This document shows, one piece after another, positions 14,403 through 26,560 of a stretch of 64,000 nucleotides of DNA (position 1 is the stretch's first letter; every line of letters starts with the position of its first letter). The stretch is from Vicugna pacos (Eukaryota; Chordata; Mammalia; Artiodactyla; Camelidae), in NCBI RefSeq assembly GCF_048564905.1, contig NC_133018.1, positions 2,604,001-2,668,000 of the forward strand, given 5' to 3'. The notes beneath the pieces were generated by a model. It saw nothing but the letters and a program-made list of their open reading frames with translations. It had not been told where the DNA came from and made no database searches. A program made the translations under genes and the position numbers.

Positions 14403-14910
14403 ATTTAATTGAGGTAGAATTCACATAAGACATTACATTGGGTCCACGTGTCCAACATAATGATTTGATATGTCTATATAGAGAATTGATCACCACAATA
14501 GGTCTAGTTAATATCTGTCACCTTACATAGTTACTCAATTTTTTTTGCTTGAAGTATGGTCAGTTACAATGTGTCAATTTTTGGTGTACAGCATAGTGTC
14601 CCAGTCATGCACATACATACATATTTTCATTTTCTTGTTCTTTTCATTGAAGGTTAGATGCAAGATATTGAATACAGTTCCCTGTGCTATACAAACGAAA
14701 TTTGGTTTTATCTGTTTTTATATATAGTGGTTAATATTTTCAAATCTCAAACACCCAAATTTATCCCTTCCCACCACCTTTCCCCCAGTAACCATAAGAT
14801 TGTTTACTTTGTCTGCAAGTCTGTTTCTGTTTTGTAGTTGAGTTCATTAGTGCTCTCTTCATTTTTTTTTAGATTCCACCTGAGTGATATCACATGTTAC
14901 TGAATTTTTA
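14400..14910 (-). repeat. L1 3'-end fragments, minus strand
   Basis: Read on the minus strand this is L1 3' UTR. On the plus strand the words are tgtcaatttttggtgtacag, caagatattgaatacagttc, cctgtgctatacaaacgaaa and ccccagtaaccataagattg. The last part parallels 61450-61640 in the large L1 at the right edge, which has nearly the same order. A less similar L1 piece occupies 14400-14540, so two insertions may be joined. Confidence 0.7.
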
Positions 14911-15639
14911 AAAGTGCTGTCTTAAACATCCACTCCACCCCTCTGCCTTCCCACTGCCTGAAACCTGCTGTCAGCGCTCACCAGGCTCACCCACTACCTT
15001 AACCCTCCAGCTGCCAGTGTTGCCCATGGCCCATTGCTTCTCCTTGTACCCAGATCAATGACTTTGACCTTGTCACTCCCGTTCCACCCCCAACCCCACC
15101 TAATCTGCCCTCCTCTTCTTCCACACTCCAGCCAGACTAGAGGGCTCTCAGTTCTATCTTGTCTTTCAGCCTTACCCCATTCCTCGCTCTCTCCCTGTCA
15201 CATGGTCTCTCTTCATTCTTCTAGCATTTGTGGACATTTTAAAGTCTCCATACTGTCATGGCATGATGCATCTGGCCACTGACTTTCTCCAGAGAACTGC
15301 TCTTGCCCATTTCCATGGGCACTGAGCAACCTTCTGATTAGACTGTGGCTTCATTTGCAGTTTCAAAAGGAAAAGTGCACTGACTAGAAAACAGCCCTGT
15401 TCCCATCCTTTGGTGATTACTGTTCATTCCAAGATGAGGCTTAGACAGACATCAGCCTCTGCTGAGTCAGGTTGGCAGGAGCCAGACCCACAGGGGACGA
15501 GCACTTAGCTGCACTGACAACCACACGTTTCTAGAAGCACAAAGCTGAGAAGCTGAGGACAAGGCTCTGGACCACTGTCAGTCCATCCTGAGCCACGGTC
15601 TAAGCCTAAGAGCCAGCTTAGATGGCCAGCTGGCCACCT

Positions 15640-16262
15640 GGATATCTTCCTTATTGTCTCTCTAGAGTGGTGACAGTTGGTTCACAGATCTGCAGAATCT
15701 TAGAAAACAATGGACATCTGGTGTTTTTCACCTGCCCAGCCTTGACCCCCTCCTCCTTTCAGCAGCAACAGTCCAGTTTTTCTTCGGTGAACTGTCCCTT
15801 CTGCATGCTTATGTGGTTTGGAGGGCTGGCCCCAGCCCCAAGTCAAGAGGCAGCACGTGACCCAGGGCTCCCCAATCAGAGTCACAGATGTTGGTTCCAA
15901 GGATGGGCAGAGACCTGATCCCAGCCAGTGACATTCAGCCCAGACTCTTGCAGAAACAATTAGGAAAGGACTGCTCCCTGCCTGCCGGGGTGCTAGGTGG
16001 TGAGTATGAGTCTGGGGCCAAACATGTCATGGTGTGAGACTCACCCTCTGAGACCAAAGAGCAGACGAGGAAGGCAGAGTCCAGAGATGGAGACCATTTC
16101 CCAGTGACACTCTTTGAGATGCTATCCTGCTGAGTCTGGACTTTTCAGGTTCATGAAACAATATATTCTTTTTTCTAACTGAAGTCAATTTGATGTAGGC
16201 TTCTGTCACTTGAAACCACAAGAGTTTCTGACTAATACACTACCCCACTAACTCCCTTTTCT
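15640..16262 (+). mobile_element. Possible ancient LTR-type repeat, family uncertain
   Basis: The last part (cttctgtcacttgaaaccac, then a terminal gactaatacac) resembles the 3' end of ancient mammalian interspersed repeats of LTR type, and 15860-15915 has the accompanying 'cccaatcagag' wording. It is a fossil, broken and diverged; family and exact ends are uncertain. Confidence 0.35.
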
Positions 16263-16984
16263 GCCAAAATTGCTCAGAATCATACAATAAATCACCAGGA
16301 CGTGAATCAGAAATTCATGAATGATGAAATGAGAGAAAAGAGCTGGCAGTGAGCCTTGAAACTAGCTAAAGATAGAGAGATAGCTGGATAAGAACACCAC
16401 TCAGTAGAGACTGTTTGATGCTGATAAGCTGAAATAATTGTTGTTGCCATGGTAACAAACAAACTGCAAAAGGAAGAAATTGAGAAAGAGGATTTTTTTT
16501 TAAATAGGGGTTTTAACCTCAGGTTACTTCAATGAAAACCAGACAGGAAGAAGGCAGAAAAAGCAAGGTGCTCAGTCTTTGTTTTATATGAAATGAAGAA
16601 AAAAAAAAGCTATTTTTAAAAAAGTTATTTTTGAAAATTGTATCATTTCATATATTTTCCAGTGTAAAAAGCTGTACATATACCTTATAAATGTTTACAA
16701 GGTATACAAGGAAAAAGTGGAATTTGTACAGCAAAAAAATCAAGAGTCCTGTAAGCAGAAGTGTACTAGACACTTTCCTCACTTCGTAAATAGAAAAGAC
16801 GTGCAAGGAGTCGTTACAGACAGCAGCAAGAAGGGAAGGTAACCTGGGTGCAACAAGGAAGGGAAATGTGAAAATCAGAAAAACATAAATAACTGAAAAT
16901 TCCCATATAAAAATACGAAAATTTCAAATCAAATCAAAGGACAAACTGTGAATATGTGCTTCTGTTAGAAAGGATGTGCCTTTA

Positions 16985-17285
16985 AGTTAGTCAGAAAGAG
17001 AAAGACAAATGTCACATGATGTCACTTATGTGTGGAATCTAAAATATGATACAAATGAACTTAATTACAAAACAGAACCAGACTCACAGACAGAAAACAA
17101 ACTTGTGGTTACCCAAGGGGAAAGGGGCTGGGGGAGGGAAAAATTAGGAATTTGGGATTAACAGATACAAACTACTGTGTATAAAATAAACAAGGTCCTA
17201 CTGTATAGTACAAGGAACTATATATATATATAAACCATGATGGAATAGAATATGAAAAGGAATATATATATAAATATCTGAATCA
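16985..17285 (+). repeat. L1 3'-end fragment, sense
   Basis: Typical L1 3' UTR wording: cttatgtgtggaatctaaaa, agaaaacaaacttgtggtta, cccaaggggaaaggggctgg and ggtcctactgtatagtacaa. A TA-rich run follows near 17220. The element is non-coding here. Confidence 0.7.
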
Positions 17286-17644
17286 CTATGCTGCTATGAA
17301 CATTGGGGTGATGTATCTTTGATGGATGGCTTGATTTTTACCTGCCAAAAATGTTTTTCCACTTCAACCAACTTGCTCCAACAGAATATGTTGTAAGGTC
17401 ATTCCCTTTAAAACTCCAGTTCCTCACTTGCACCTTCTGAAAAATTCACCATTGACTGAGGTGTGTGATGTAGGACTTGGTGTCACGGGGTCCTGGACCG
17501 TTATCTTGGGGCTCTTGAAGGCACCTCTTAGCTCTGTTGTTCAGATGCCTGGGAACTCAAAGCCACACTTAAAAAAACAGAAACAAAAAAACCTCAGAAT
17601 AAATTGAAACAAACAGCAAAATAGACATGGGGGAAAAATCTCTA

Positions 17645-17870
17645 ATGAGAAAGCTTTTTTTTTACTTTTTTTAATTGAGTAATAGTCATTTTACAATGTT
17701 GTGTCAAATTCCAGTGTAGAGCACAATTTTTCAGTTATACATGGACATATATATATTCATTGCCACATTTATTTTTGCTGTGAGCTACCACAAGATCTTG
17801 TATATATTTCCCTGTACTATACAGTATAATCTTGTTTGTCTATTCTGCATTTTAAAATCCCAGAGAAAGC
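17645..17870 (-). repeat. L1 3'-end fragment, minus strand
   Basis: On the plus strand: cattttacaatgttgtgtca, aattccagtgtagagcacaa, ttcagttatacatggacata and tcttgtatatatttccctgt. It is close to the copy at 53460-53645 and the reverse complement of that at 3530-3778. Confidence 0.75.
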
Positions 17871-17929
17871 ATTTTAAAAAGTAACCACAATACCATTATC
17901 ACATCCAGTAGAATTAAAAATTATTTTTT

Positions 17930-18650
17930 AATGTCTAAAGTGGTACATTTTACGTATTTCAGCACAATCGACATGGTTAGAGAGGCCAATTTTATGTTAC
18001 ATGTATTCTACCACCAAAAAATCAGCTGGCTGTATTTGTGACAGCTGATTTCTGGGTTCTTTCTAGATCCATTGATCTGTGTGTCTGTCCTGTGCCTGTC
18101 TTCATTACTGCAGCTATGCAGTAAGTCTTAAAATCAGGTATTGTGAGTCCTCCAGCTTTATTCATATTTTTCTGTATCATTTCAATTATTTCAGTTCCTT
18201 TGACTTCCCATATAAATTTTACAATCAGCTTGTCTTTATCTATAAAAGAAATTCTGCCCAGGAATTTTTATTGTAATTGTGTTGAAGTTGTAGTTCAATT
18301 TGGGGAGAATTGGCGTCTTTATTATGTTGAGTATTTGGAGAGAACATAGCCTGTCTATTTATTTAGATTCTTTTTGATTTATTTCATCGGAATTCTGTAG
18401 TTTTCAGTATAGAGATCCTGTTCATATTTTATTAGATTTATTGCAAATATTTCATGTTTTTTAGAGCTACTGTAAATGGTAGTTTTTTAAAGTTTCTATT
18501 TCCAATTACTCTTTTATAGAAACATTACTGATTTTCCTGTATTGAACTTGTATCCTGTAACATTGCTAAACTAACTGGTTAGTTTTAACAGGGTTTTGGG
18601 GGGATGAATTTTTGGAGAGTTTCTATATAATAACATCATCTGCAGAGACA
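17930..18650 (-). repeat. L1 ORF2-region fragment, minus strand
   Basis: On the plus strand the sequence has gatccattgatctgtgtgtc, gtgagtcctccagctttatt, tgtaacattgctaaactaac and aacatcatctgcagag, which are antisense L1 ORF2 words also seen in the right-edge L1 (for example around 62790-62870 and 63290-63375). It is more diverged than that copy and ends at a pyrimidine tract. Confidence 0.7.
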
Positions 18651-18654
18651 GTTT

Positions 18655-18722
18655 TCCCTCCCTCCCTCCCTCTTCCTTCCTTCCTTTCTTCTTTTTCTCT
18701 GTCTCTTTCTTTCTCTCCTATA
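18655..18722. repeat. CCCT/CTTT pyrimidine simple repeat
   Basis: A run of CCCT, CCTT and CTTT units, entirely pyrimidine for most of its length, at the end of an L1 fragment. Confidence 0.9.
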
Positions 18723-19137
18723 TTCTTTGTACACCTTTCTCTTGACTTATTGCACTGTTAGGAATTCCATTAGTTGGCTTTGTCAGGAAGAGCTCTCCTT
18801 TCTCCCTAATCGCTATGGACCTATGGGTTCCCACATAACTTAGTGGGTTGTAGTCTGTTATCATTTTTATTTTGATGCTCCAGTTGCCCCAGACTTGGTC
18901 AATGTGAGCTCCTCCAGCTGGCTCCAAATCCTTTGACATGTCACATTATTCTTTGGAGCCCCAGCCCTGGAATCAGCCATTTCTTCAATGAGCCCTAATT
19001 CCTTGCGGTGTATGATGGTGTTTAGAAACTAGGGTTTGGGTGCCTGGTGTGCTTGTTGCAAATGGGATGACATTGCCTGTAGGTCCTCTCAGTGGAAAGA
19101 GCTAGGGGAAAACATATAACACATTCATACGTGTGTG

Positions 19138-19222
19138 GTATATATATATATATAAATACAAATGTATGCATACATATATAAACATACATATATAACATAA
19201 ATATATATAAATATGCATATTG
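19138..19222. repeat. TA-rich simple repeat
   Basis: A TATATA run grades into interrupted ATACATATATAA units. The surrounding open frames on the minus strand made of Y, I and C codons are artefacts of this repeat. Confidence 0.9.
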
Positions 19223-19574
19223 CACATTGACATCTCCAATTCCTCAGGGTTCTTCCTAGCCTCCTCCCCTTTCCACATTTGTAATTCTCTTCTCAACGGT
19301 GAGAAAAATCTGGCCCCCATTATACTTAATATATTTGCTCTATTCCCTTGTGCCTATCTGATTTTCTGACCACGCCAGCTGCCTCCTTGGCTTCCAGCCA
19401 CGTTGCCATCTCGAAGGGAAGGGACAGGAAGGGAGGAGAGGGAAGTGGAGAAGGAGGGGCTTGAAACACTTTGCAAGCCAGCCCTCCGCTCCATCCCCAC
19501 TGCCTGCCCTGCCCCCCTGTGGCCAGTGGCCCTCCCAGCTGTCCCTGCCTCAGCCTCTTTCTCAGCTGGTCACT

Positions 19575-19900
19575 CCTGGCTTCCCAAAGGGTATCTTTCC
19601 TTTGTATTTGGTGAATTTTTTAAATCACAAAGATATTTCATGCTCATTTTTACAAATTCAGACCACGCAAAGCCTGTGAAACAAGGCAGGAGGGCCAGAG
19701 GGGAGAAGCCCCTCCATCAGCCTTCCAGAGGCACCTGCACTTCTTCTCTGTGCTTTTAAGAGCACGCTTGTATATGTACATAATTATACACATCGAAATG
19801 GGATCGTTTTGTATATTTTCATTGCTTTTTGCCACAGTCTTGTGAACAGACACATCGGAATCCATTATAAAAATGCACCATAATCTAACCTTTTACCTAC
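19575..19900 (+). repeat. Possible L1M-type fragment
   Basis: The wording tacataattatacacatcga, aatgggatcgttttgtatat and aaaatgcaccataatctaac matches a common old LINE-type repeat (compare 21240-21560 and 43060-43480). The family is from memory and uncertain. Confidence 0.4.
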
Positions 19901-19949
19901 AGATCCAGTTCCTAAGGGTGACCTTCACTTGTGCCCATGCCCTTCACAG

Positions 19950-20660
19950 CCACCGTCCCCTCGGAACCCCGAGCTGCATCCGCGGCAGCTGTGGACCGGG
20001 CCGGGCAAGGGGAGGAGCCTGGAGGGTTAGGGTTAGAAAGAGGGCTATCCCCCGGCTCGCTCCATCCCTCGGTGCAGGGCGGCCCCACCGGCTCCTCCAC
20101 CCACGTTCCGCTCCTGTAGGGGCGCTCCCCTCGCGGCTCCGCCTCTCAGCCCTGCACGCCCTCCGGACCACCGCCCTTTGAGCGGGATCCTCCCAGATCG
20201 CGCGGGGCGAGCACGCGGGTCTCGTGGACCGCTGGCTGCGCGCTCACACCCCAGCTCCCGGGCAGCTCCCCTCGCCGCGCAGGGCTCTTCCGAGACGTGC
20301 ACGCCGCTGCGGAGACCGTCGGAGGCTTGTCACTGCCGAAGCACAGGGGACAAGACACAGCGCTGGCCGGCTCCGCCATACGCCCGGATCCAGCCAGCCT
20401 AGAGGGGAGGCGTCACGCGCCCCACTTTTGCCACGTTTATGTTGACCTTCTAAATGAATCAGCTCATCAGCTCTTGAGACCTGAGATTCAGCACAGCGTG
20501 TTCAAGGCTATTGCCGGCGCGCACAGAGTTCTGACTTCCAACAGGCTGATTCTGTGTGCAGCGCAGTCTCTGCCCCGGTATCCCGCAGGGTCCCAGCCAC
20601 AGCAGGAGCCGGCGGCCAAGCTCAGTTCTGACTTTGGCGAAGGCAGCCTGGTCTCCGCCT
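19950..20660. promoter_or_regulatory. Orphan CpG-rich patch
   Basis: Between AT-rich repeats, roughly 450-700 bases turn GC-rich with many CpGs, densest at about 20170-20420 (for example tcgccgcgcagggctcttcc, gagacgtgcacgccgctgcg). No exon of a known protein is recognisable in it on either strand. It could be the promoter of a non-coding transcript, an intergenic enhancer or an eroded CpG island. Open frames across it are long only because of high GC. Confidence 0.55.
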
Positions 20661-21239
20661 CTCCACTGGCCCAGCCCTGAGCCTCCGTCTCCTTCTCCGC
20701 CCAGGGATTACATGCTTTTTCCTCCAGGGCGGCTGCCGACTTGCCCTTCCCTCCACCCAGAATGCTGTTCCCCGCCCTCTTTTTCTTCCCGGGCGCAGTT
20801 AAACGCTTCCACCCGTGGCCCAATGCGTGAGTCTGTGTGTTCCTCTCAGGTATTATCTACGGGCTCAGGGCGAATAGACGGGTGTTATTTGCGTGAATGG
20901 AAGAGACCCCGCCCTCTCCAGGTCTCTCCTGTTCTCCAACAGCAGCCAGAGGGGGTTCAGGAAAGCCTTGACCTGCCAGCCTCGGACTCAGATGGTTCAG
21001 CAGCTTCCAGGCGCACTCAGGGTGTCACTGGCCACCAGGCCCTTGTTCCCGAGCTCCTGACTCCCCCACTGCCCCATCTCCAGGGTTCCCCAGGTCTGCC
21101 TCCACGGATGGGGAGGTGCTGCCAAACAGCCAGGCTTCCTGGCCTTGGCCCACCTGCTCCGTCCAGCAGCTCCAGCCCATTCTCCACCCCAAGTCTAGAC
21201 CAGCAAGCAACTGTGAAGGGACCAACAGCTTCTCTCTTT

Positions 21240-21560
21240 TTAAATAACGTTAAAGCTTCCTCCCGCTTTTTGATTTTAAAAGTAAGACCTGCTTACCAAA
21301 AATCTGGAAAATATTACAAAAATTACAAAAATAGTCATACAAAAACCCCAATAAACGTCTGACCACCCAGAGGTAATGATTCCAGTAGTTGTGGGATTCC
21401 CTTCAGCCTTTCTTGTGAATAGACTGGACACACTTCTTTGCACGTTGATACATTTATGCAGGTGATCACATACATGCTTTGGTACACTTTGTATTTGGCT
21501 TTGGCTTTTAACATCATTAAATTTTTACCCTAAGCCTTCTAATTTTATAATAATTTAAAT
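21240..21560 (+). repeat. Possible L1M-type fragment
   Basis: Words such as ccacccagaggtaatgattc and cagcctttcttgtgaataga belong to a common old LINE-type sequence; the ending is AT-rich. Family assignment is from memory and uncertain. Confidence 0.4.
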
Positions 21561-22061
21561 TTCCTTTTTTCCCCCTATCTACACTTTCTAAAATTATCTG
21601 GGAATAGCATTTTCAAATACTGAGTAAGATTCCACCCGATGAAGGACTCCAGCTGGTGGAGATCTTAGCTGTTCCCTTTTTGGCTACAGTGGCACTGAGT
21701 GCCCTGGTCACCCCACTTGTCACTATCCATGCCTCTTGTGCTCAGTGACCGGACGTCCCATGGGTGCTGCTGTCCCAGCTCAGTCATTAGTGGGTCCCTC
21801 GCTTACTCTCAGAGGTGTTGCCATTTGGACCACAGGTCGGAGGGGACTCCTTAAAGGAGGCATCTGGAAGTAAGGAGGGTGGGCAGAGGCAGGTCCTGGG
21901 TTCTGGGTACCAGGGTAGAGGATGGTGACACTAGTCCCTGAGCCCAGGTGGAGTTGGGGTGGGGAGGGGGAGGGCAATGAGTTTGGGACATTTTAGGTGA
22001 GAAGTGTCCACGTGACTTTTAGGGACATTGTCCAGGAGGCAGCAGGAGAGGCAACCCTTGC

Positions 22062-22075
22062 CCGCCCTCTAGAGG
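22062..22075 (-). promoter_or_regulatory. CTCF-like motif, reverse
   Basis: Minus strand reads CCTCTAGAGGGCGG, which fits the CTCF core (CCASYAGRKGGCRS) except at the third position. It lies in the intergenic region. Confidence 0.4.
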
Positions 22076-23119
22076 TCACTTGGTGTAGGGGAGGGGCAGG
22101 CAGTCCCCTCTTGCTTTCTGGGTGTCACTCAGCAGCTTGGTGGAAGGATGAAGCTGTCCCAAGCACCACACGGACTGAGATTGGCACCAGAGAGCGGGGA
22201 GGAGGATGGCGGTAGGTCGCAGTTTTGGACAATTATCATAATCTTACCTCTAAGCTCATCACACACAGGTCTCAGAGGGCCAACACTAAAGTGCACCATT
22301 GTTATCAATTGTGCCTCATCCGCCCCACAAAAGGGGCCCCACGCTGAGCATCTTGGCAGGAGCTCCAGCTGGTAGGATTACCTTTTTCAACTTTGAACCT
22401 CTATCTCAGTAGCTTGGGGCCCGTCTATGGGGATTCAGTGATGGGCTGACTTCCCTCCAGGACAGAGAAAAGATCTAGGGCCCAGAAGAGGAGTGACCCT
22501 TCAAGGTCAAGGTCAGGTCTCTGGCCTGCATCCTGGAACTCTACAGTGAGAAGAATGACCGCTAATTCCATCCTCAGGGTGACCCAAGGGGGACAACACC
22601 ATTGCCCACAGTAGCAGACAGAAAGCGGAGACTCAGAGACGCGTTTTCTTCGGCCAAGGACCTGAGCTGGGGGTTTGCTTTCTGCCCCTCTGCCTGCCAC
22701 ACGCCTGCTTCCAAGGGGGCGTCCTCAGCTGTGTCTTTGCTGATCCTTACAGCCCACCTGGCGAGTTACAGCCTGTACTCAGTAGGTGGACAGACACATG
22801 CTGACCCCATGTCGGGGGCTGAATTTACAGAGGTGAGAGGGTGGCCCCTGACCTGAAGGAGCTGCAATCTAACAACAAAACTACTAAACCAGAGGGGAGT
22901 GACTACCCAAGCCCAGGCTGCTGCGTGTCACAGGCCCTTTGCACGACCCCCTGGGTGGGGGTGAAGACATCTGCCCTTACACGGCCTGCCCCAGCACATG
23001 GCTCCGTGACTGCCATCCTGAAATTCCTAATAATTTATCAAGGGGCCTGTGTTTTGATTTGCACCAGGCCCTGCAACTTCCGTAGCCAATCCTGCCCGGC
23101 CCTCATGCCTTGGTGTATG

Positions 23120-23430
23120 GGCACGAGATCTATGAGAACGTTCACAGCAGCTGTTTCTGCAAAAAAGCCAGAAACCCATACAACATGGATGAATATCAGA
23201 AACTGAACGCTGAGCGACAAAGACATGGGGCAGATTGCATCTAGCCCCCAAAATCCCATTTTTATGAGAGACGAGACAAACTAACGGTGTGCAGGGAGAT
23301 ACACACACAGGTAAATCTGTACAGAAGCGTCTACAGAAATGCTGCTGAGGCTTCCGTACCACTGGCGAGATTGTTTCGAGGTTGATTGGTGGGCCCGAAA
23401 TTGTTTTACATCTGATCTGTGACATTGCTT
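23120..23430 (+). repeat. Old L1 3'-end fragment
   Basis: Contains gaacgttcacagcagctgtt, ccatacaacatggatgaata and tcagaaactgaacgctgagc, a diverged version of the L1 'acaacatggatgaatctcag' region with its following 'aagacatggggcagattgcatc'. Confidence 0.55.
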
Positions 23431-25573
23431 CTCAATGTGTTTACGTCAAACATGTGATGTTTTCAAGATGGGAGAAGCAGCCCAGGTGTGCTGCACCGGC
23501 CGGTGCCTGGAGCCAGGGGTGGTGCGGGCGGCCTGCCTTTGCCACCCTCGGCGAGCCCGGCTGGGACAGGGAACTCAGGGAACGTTCTGGAAGGGACCCA
23601 CCCGGTGGAGTGTGAACAGCAGCTGCTGAGAACCGGCTTCATCAAGGCCTCACCTCAGGGAGAACAGAATGATGCCAATGGATGTGAACTGTACCAAATT
23701 GCAGCCCATTTTTGCCAATGAAAGATGTACACGCAGTTCTGACTCTAAAATTTATAGCTTATATTTATAACTTATATCTCATGTCTTTCATCTTCAGCAA
23801 CTTTATATTGTTTTAGTCTCTTTGGGCAAAAAGGTGTCTTTCATTTCAAGAGGTTTTCTTTTTTAAGCTTTGTTTCTAAACACTTACCTTTCTTATTTGG
23901 TTCCACGCTGGAAATCAAATCTTGTTTTTTCTTCTCTTTTCAAAGTTTTGTCATGTTGTCGTCTTACTTTTATCATTTTAGAAAGGACGGAGAGGGGAGA
24001 GGAGGAGGACGTGGTCTCCCCTCCACAGCCACAGCCACTGGCGGAGACAGTGGCCTGAGGAGGGGCCTGCCTAGTCCCCAGGCTGCTCTGAGGAGCACAC
24101 ACTCCTCGGCCCTGGGTGCCCCGACGTCCAGACCCAAGTCCCCAGAAGCAGACCCAAGATGATTCGCAGCTTCCCGCCTGGGGCTGGCCGGGGGCCTGGC
24201 CTTGACTGGTTCAGGACCCCCTCCACCCAGACCAGCTTGGTGACAACCAGAGGGGGCAGCTAGGGGCCCTGGGACCCTCCAAAGAGAACCAGGGTTGGGG
24301 GAGCTAGTCACCAGCCTTCCCTGCTGGCTTCCTGCCTGTCTCTCTGGCTCTGTTGGCTGTCCAGCCCGGTTCCCCAGGCTAGAGCTCCCAGCTGTTTGGC
24401 CCGAGACCTGGTCTCCATCACCCGATCCCACCCTCCCTCAAGCAGACCTGCATGCCTCAGCTGCCTGTGCCGGACTGGGCCCTGGGTGCAGGTCTGCCCC
24501 CTGCTGCAACCCCCCATGCCCTGACACAGGCCTGGTCCTGGTCCAGGAGGGGAACTAGGCCCAGCTGCCCCAGGGCAGCTCAGCTGGGTCCCCCAGGCAG
24601 CGTGCTCTCAGCCTCCAAGCTCTGCCATTGGAGTTGAGGACGGGGGCGGAAGGGGGGTGCCACCAGCTGGCTGCGGTGTAGTTCAGACACGTGAGGAAAC
24701 TCATCAGGGAACGAACAAGACAGCATATACTTAAAAACGAGGTTCTGCTGGGCAGATTCTGCTAGGAGCTTAGTGGAGGTGGAGGGGGCAGGCAGGGGGG
24801 CCAGATGGGTGCGTAGGTGGGGCTGGGGGGCCCAAGGCCTGGTTGGGAGCCCCAGCATCCCCATTGTGACACCATGGAGACAGATAAAGCTGCCTCCCTT
24901 GCTGCAGTCTGAGTGGGAGACCACTGCCCTGGGCCGCCTAGGCGGTGAGAGCTCTGGGTTCGGGGAGTGATTGGGCAGGACGGGCAAGGACCATGGTCCT
25001 CAGCAGGAAGGCCCCACAGGCAAGGAGGGGGGCAAAGGCTCAGCACCTGGGCAGGAGTAGGAGGCAGGGACGCAGCAGTCCCTGCCCCACTAGCTGTCCC
25101 AACTGTCCCAAAAGCACAACTCCCCGTTGTGGGGAGTTCAAGCAGCATGTGGGGCTGTAGTGCAGCCTGTGTCAAGGCCTTTTTCATGTCTCCCATTTTC
25201 CCTTGAGGTCTGAGCTCAGCCGGAGCACAGGAGGCTTCCTGGGCAGCTGCTGACTGTTCTGGGGATAGGGTCACCATCCTTGAACTCCCTAGGCCCCTGA
25301 GGACTCTCCTGCGGGCTCCCCAGGGCACTGATCCTACTCCTGTGACTCCCTGAAGAGGCTCCCAGTGAACATGCCCTCCTGCTGCTGGTGCAGGTGGGGC
25401 CAGGGCCCAGGACGGGAACCGGGCTGGCTGGTGGACCAGAGGGGCAGGTCTGTCCCAAATCCATCTGCTCGATTTGCGAGATTGGTAGATGGTCCCCCAA
25501 CAGGGGACCAGGCACTTGGAGGCGGGAGAAGAAGGCGTACTCGGACCCAGGTGACAGGGTTCAGAGCTCGTGG

Positions 25574-25579
25574 TTTATT
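25574..25579 (-). promoter_or_regulatory. PPM1F: Candidate PPM1F polyadenylation signal (AATAAA)
   Basis: Minus strand CAATAAACC is the only canonical AATAAA downstream of the PPM1F stop that I find before repeat-rich intergenic DNA. It is followed on the minus strand by a TG-containing region (cctgtcacctgggtccg). The cleavage site would be about 15-25 bases beyond. Confidence 0.5.
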
Positions 25580-26310
25580 GACACTTGAGCACAGCAACCC
25601 CTGGGACTTGTCGAGTGGGGAAACAGCCACCCCATCTAGGAACAAGAACCCCTCGACCCCGCACAGAACACCACTTTCAGGAAGCCCACTGAGACTGCAC
25701 AGAACTCTTGGCAGGGCCACAGCCGCACTTGGCAAACCCTTGGAGCCTTGGCAGAGTGCAGGCCCCCATGGCTACCCTGCTCTGGGCTGTAGCCAGGATC
25801 AAACCTGACAGCTCCCTTGGCACGGGGCCCGCCTGGTTTCCCTGTGGTTTGGATGGGGGCTGGGCCCGGGAGCAGTGGAGCTGTCCCCATCACCCCAGGA
25901 ATACTGCTGAGGTGGCCAGGACACCCACGTCCACACTGGAGCTCCAGTCGCAAGGGAAAGGGCGAGGATGGGCCATGTGCTGGCCCCGGGGAGGGCAGGG
26001 GTGGCTCAAAGCTGACTCAGGACCCCAGACAGTCTGTGCTTCTCCCATGGGGCCTGCCCCCCGTCACCCTCCCCACTAAACGCCCAGCTCCTAGTCCTGG
26101 ATGCTGAGGATGGGCTGGGCCAGGCCAGGGAGGCTGTAACTGCCCCTGGGATTTCAGTGGGTTGGGAGCCTGACCCTGAAGGTGGGCGCCCTGCCCTCTC
26201 CCAGCCTCCCCTGCCCTGCTGGCTGGGATCAGCTCCACCTGGGAAGCTTGCTTGGGCTCTCATATTCCGTACAGGGCAGGCGTTGGCACCAGTGATTCTT
26301 TTCCAGTTCA

Positions 26311-26316
26311 TTTAAT
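26311..26316 (-). promoter_or_regulatory. PPM1F: Alternative polyadenylation signal (ATTAAA)
   Basis: Minus strand ATTAAA, the most frequent variant signal, lies about 1.87 kb after the PPM1F stop and could give a shorter 3' UTR. Confidence 0.3.
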
Positions 26317-26439
26317 GTTAAGAATAGACACTAATAATACTTAATCACCCCTCCCTGCTGGCGAGGGTGCCCTCAGCACTGGCAACACCACCCCAGGTCG
26401 CCCAGCTCGTCCAGCGACCCTGCTCCTCCAGAATGCCAG

Positions 26440-26560
26440 CCGTTGCTGCACAGACTCTGTGCAGCCCTGCGCCCTACAGAGGGGACCCTGAGGCCCAGGG
26501 AGGTGCAAAGACATGACCTAGTGATGCAGCTGGGACTTGAGAAGGGGACCGAGGTTTCCA
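26440..26560 (+). repeat. MIR-type relic
   Basis: Contains gaccctgaggcccagggagg and gacatgacctagtgatgcag, the familiar 'gaggcccagagagg / cacacagc' tail of MIR-type elements, diverged. Confidence 0.45.

Larger units (their letters stand above)
12216..19949. other. MAPK1-PPM1F intergenic region, left part
   Basis: No exon of a known gene is recognisable. The stretch holds a tetranucleotide repeat, a Vic-1 SINE, MIR and MER5-type relics, several L1 pieces in both orientations and pyrimidine and TA simple repeats, all listed separately. From 16260 to 16980 and from 12400 to 13030 it is AT-rich sequence that I cannot classify. The right half is dominated by L1. Confidence 0.7.
20661..25554. other. 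MAPK1-PPM1F intergenic region, right part
   Basis: No coding exon is recognisable. It holds LINE-type fragments at about 21240-21560 and 23120-23430 and is otherwise GC-rich unique DNA. From 24000 to 25550 many overlapping open frames appear on both strands, typical of GC-rich non-coding sequence. A CTCF-like motif lies at 22062. PPM1F 3' flank begins at about 25550. Confidence 0.65.

Noticed and set aside
20556-21362. 268-codon frame on the plus strand
   Set aside because: Proline- and serine-rich low-complexity translation running from the CpG-rich patch into an AT-rich LINE-type repeat; no domain.
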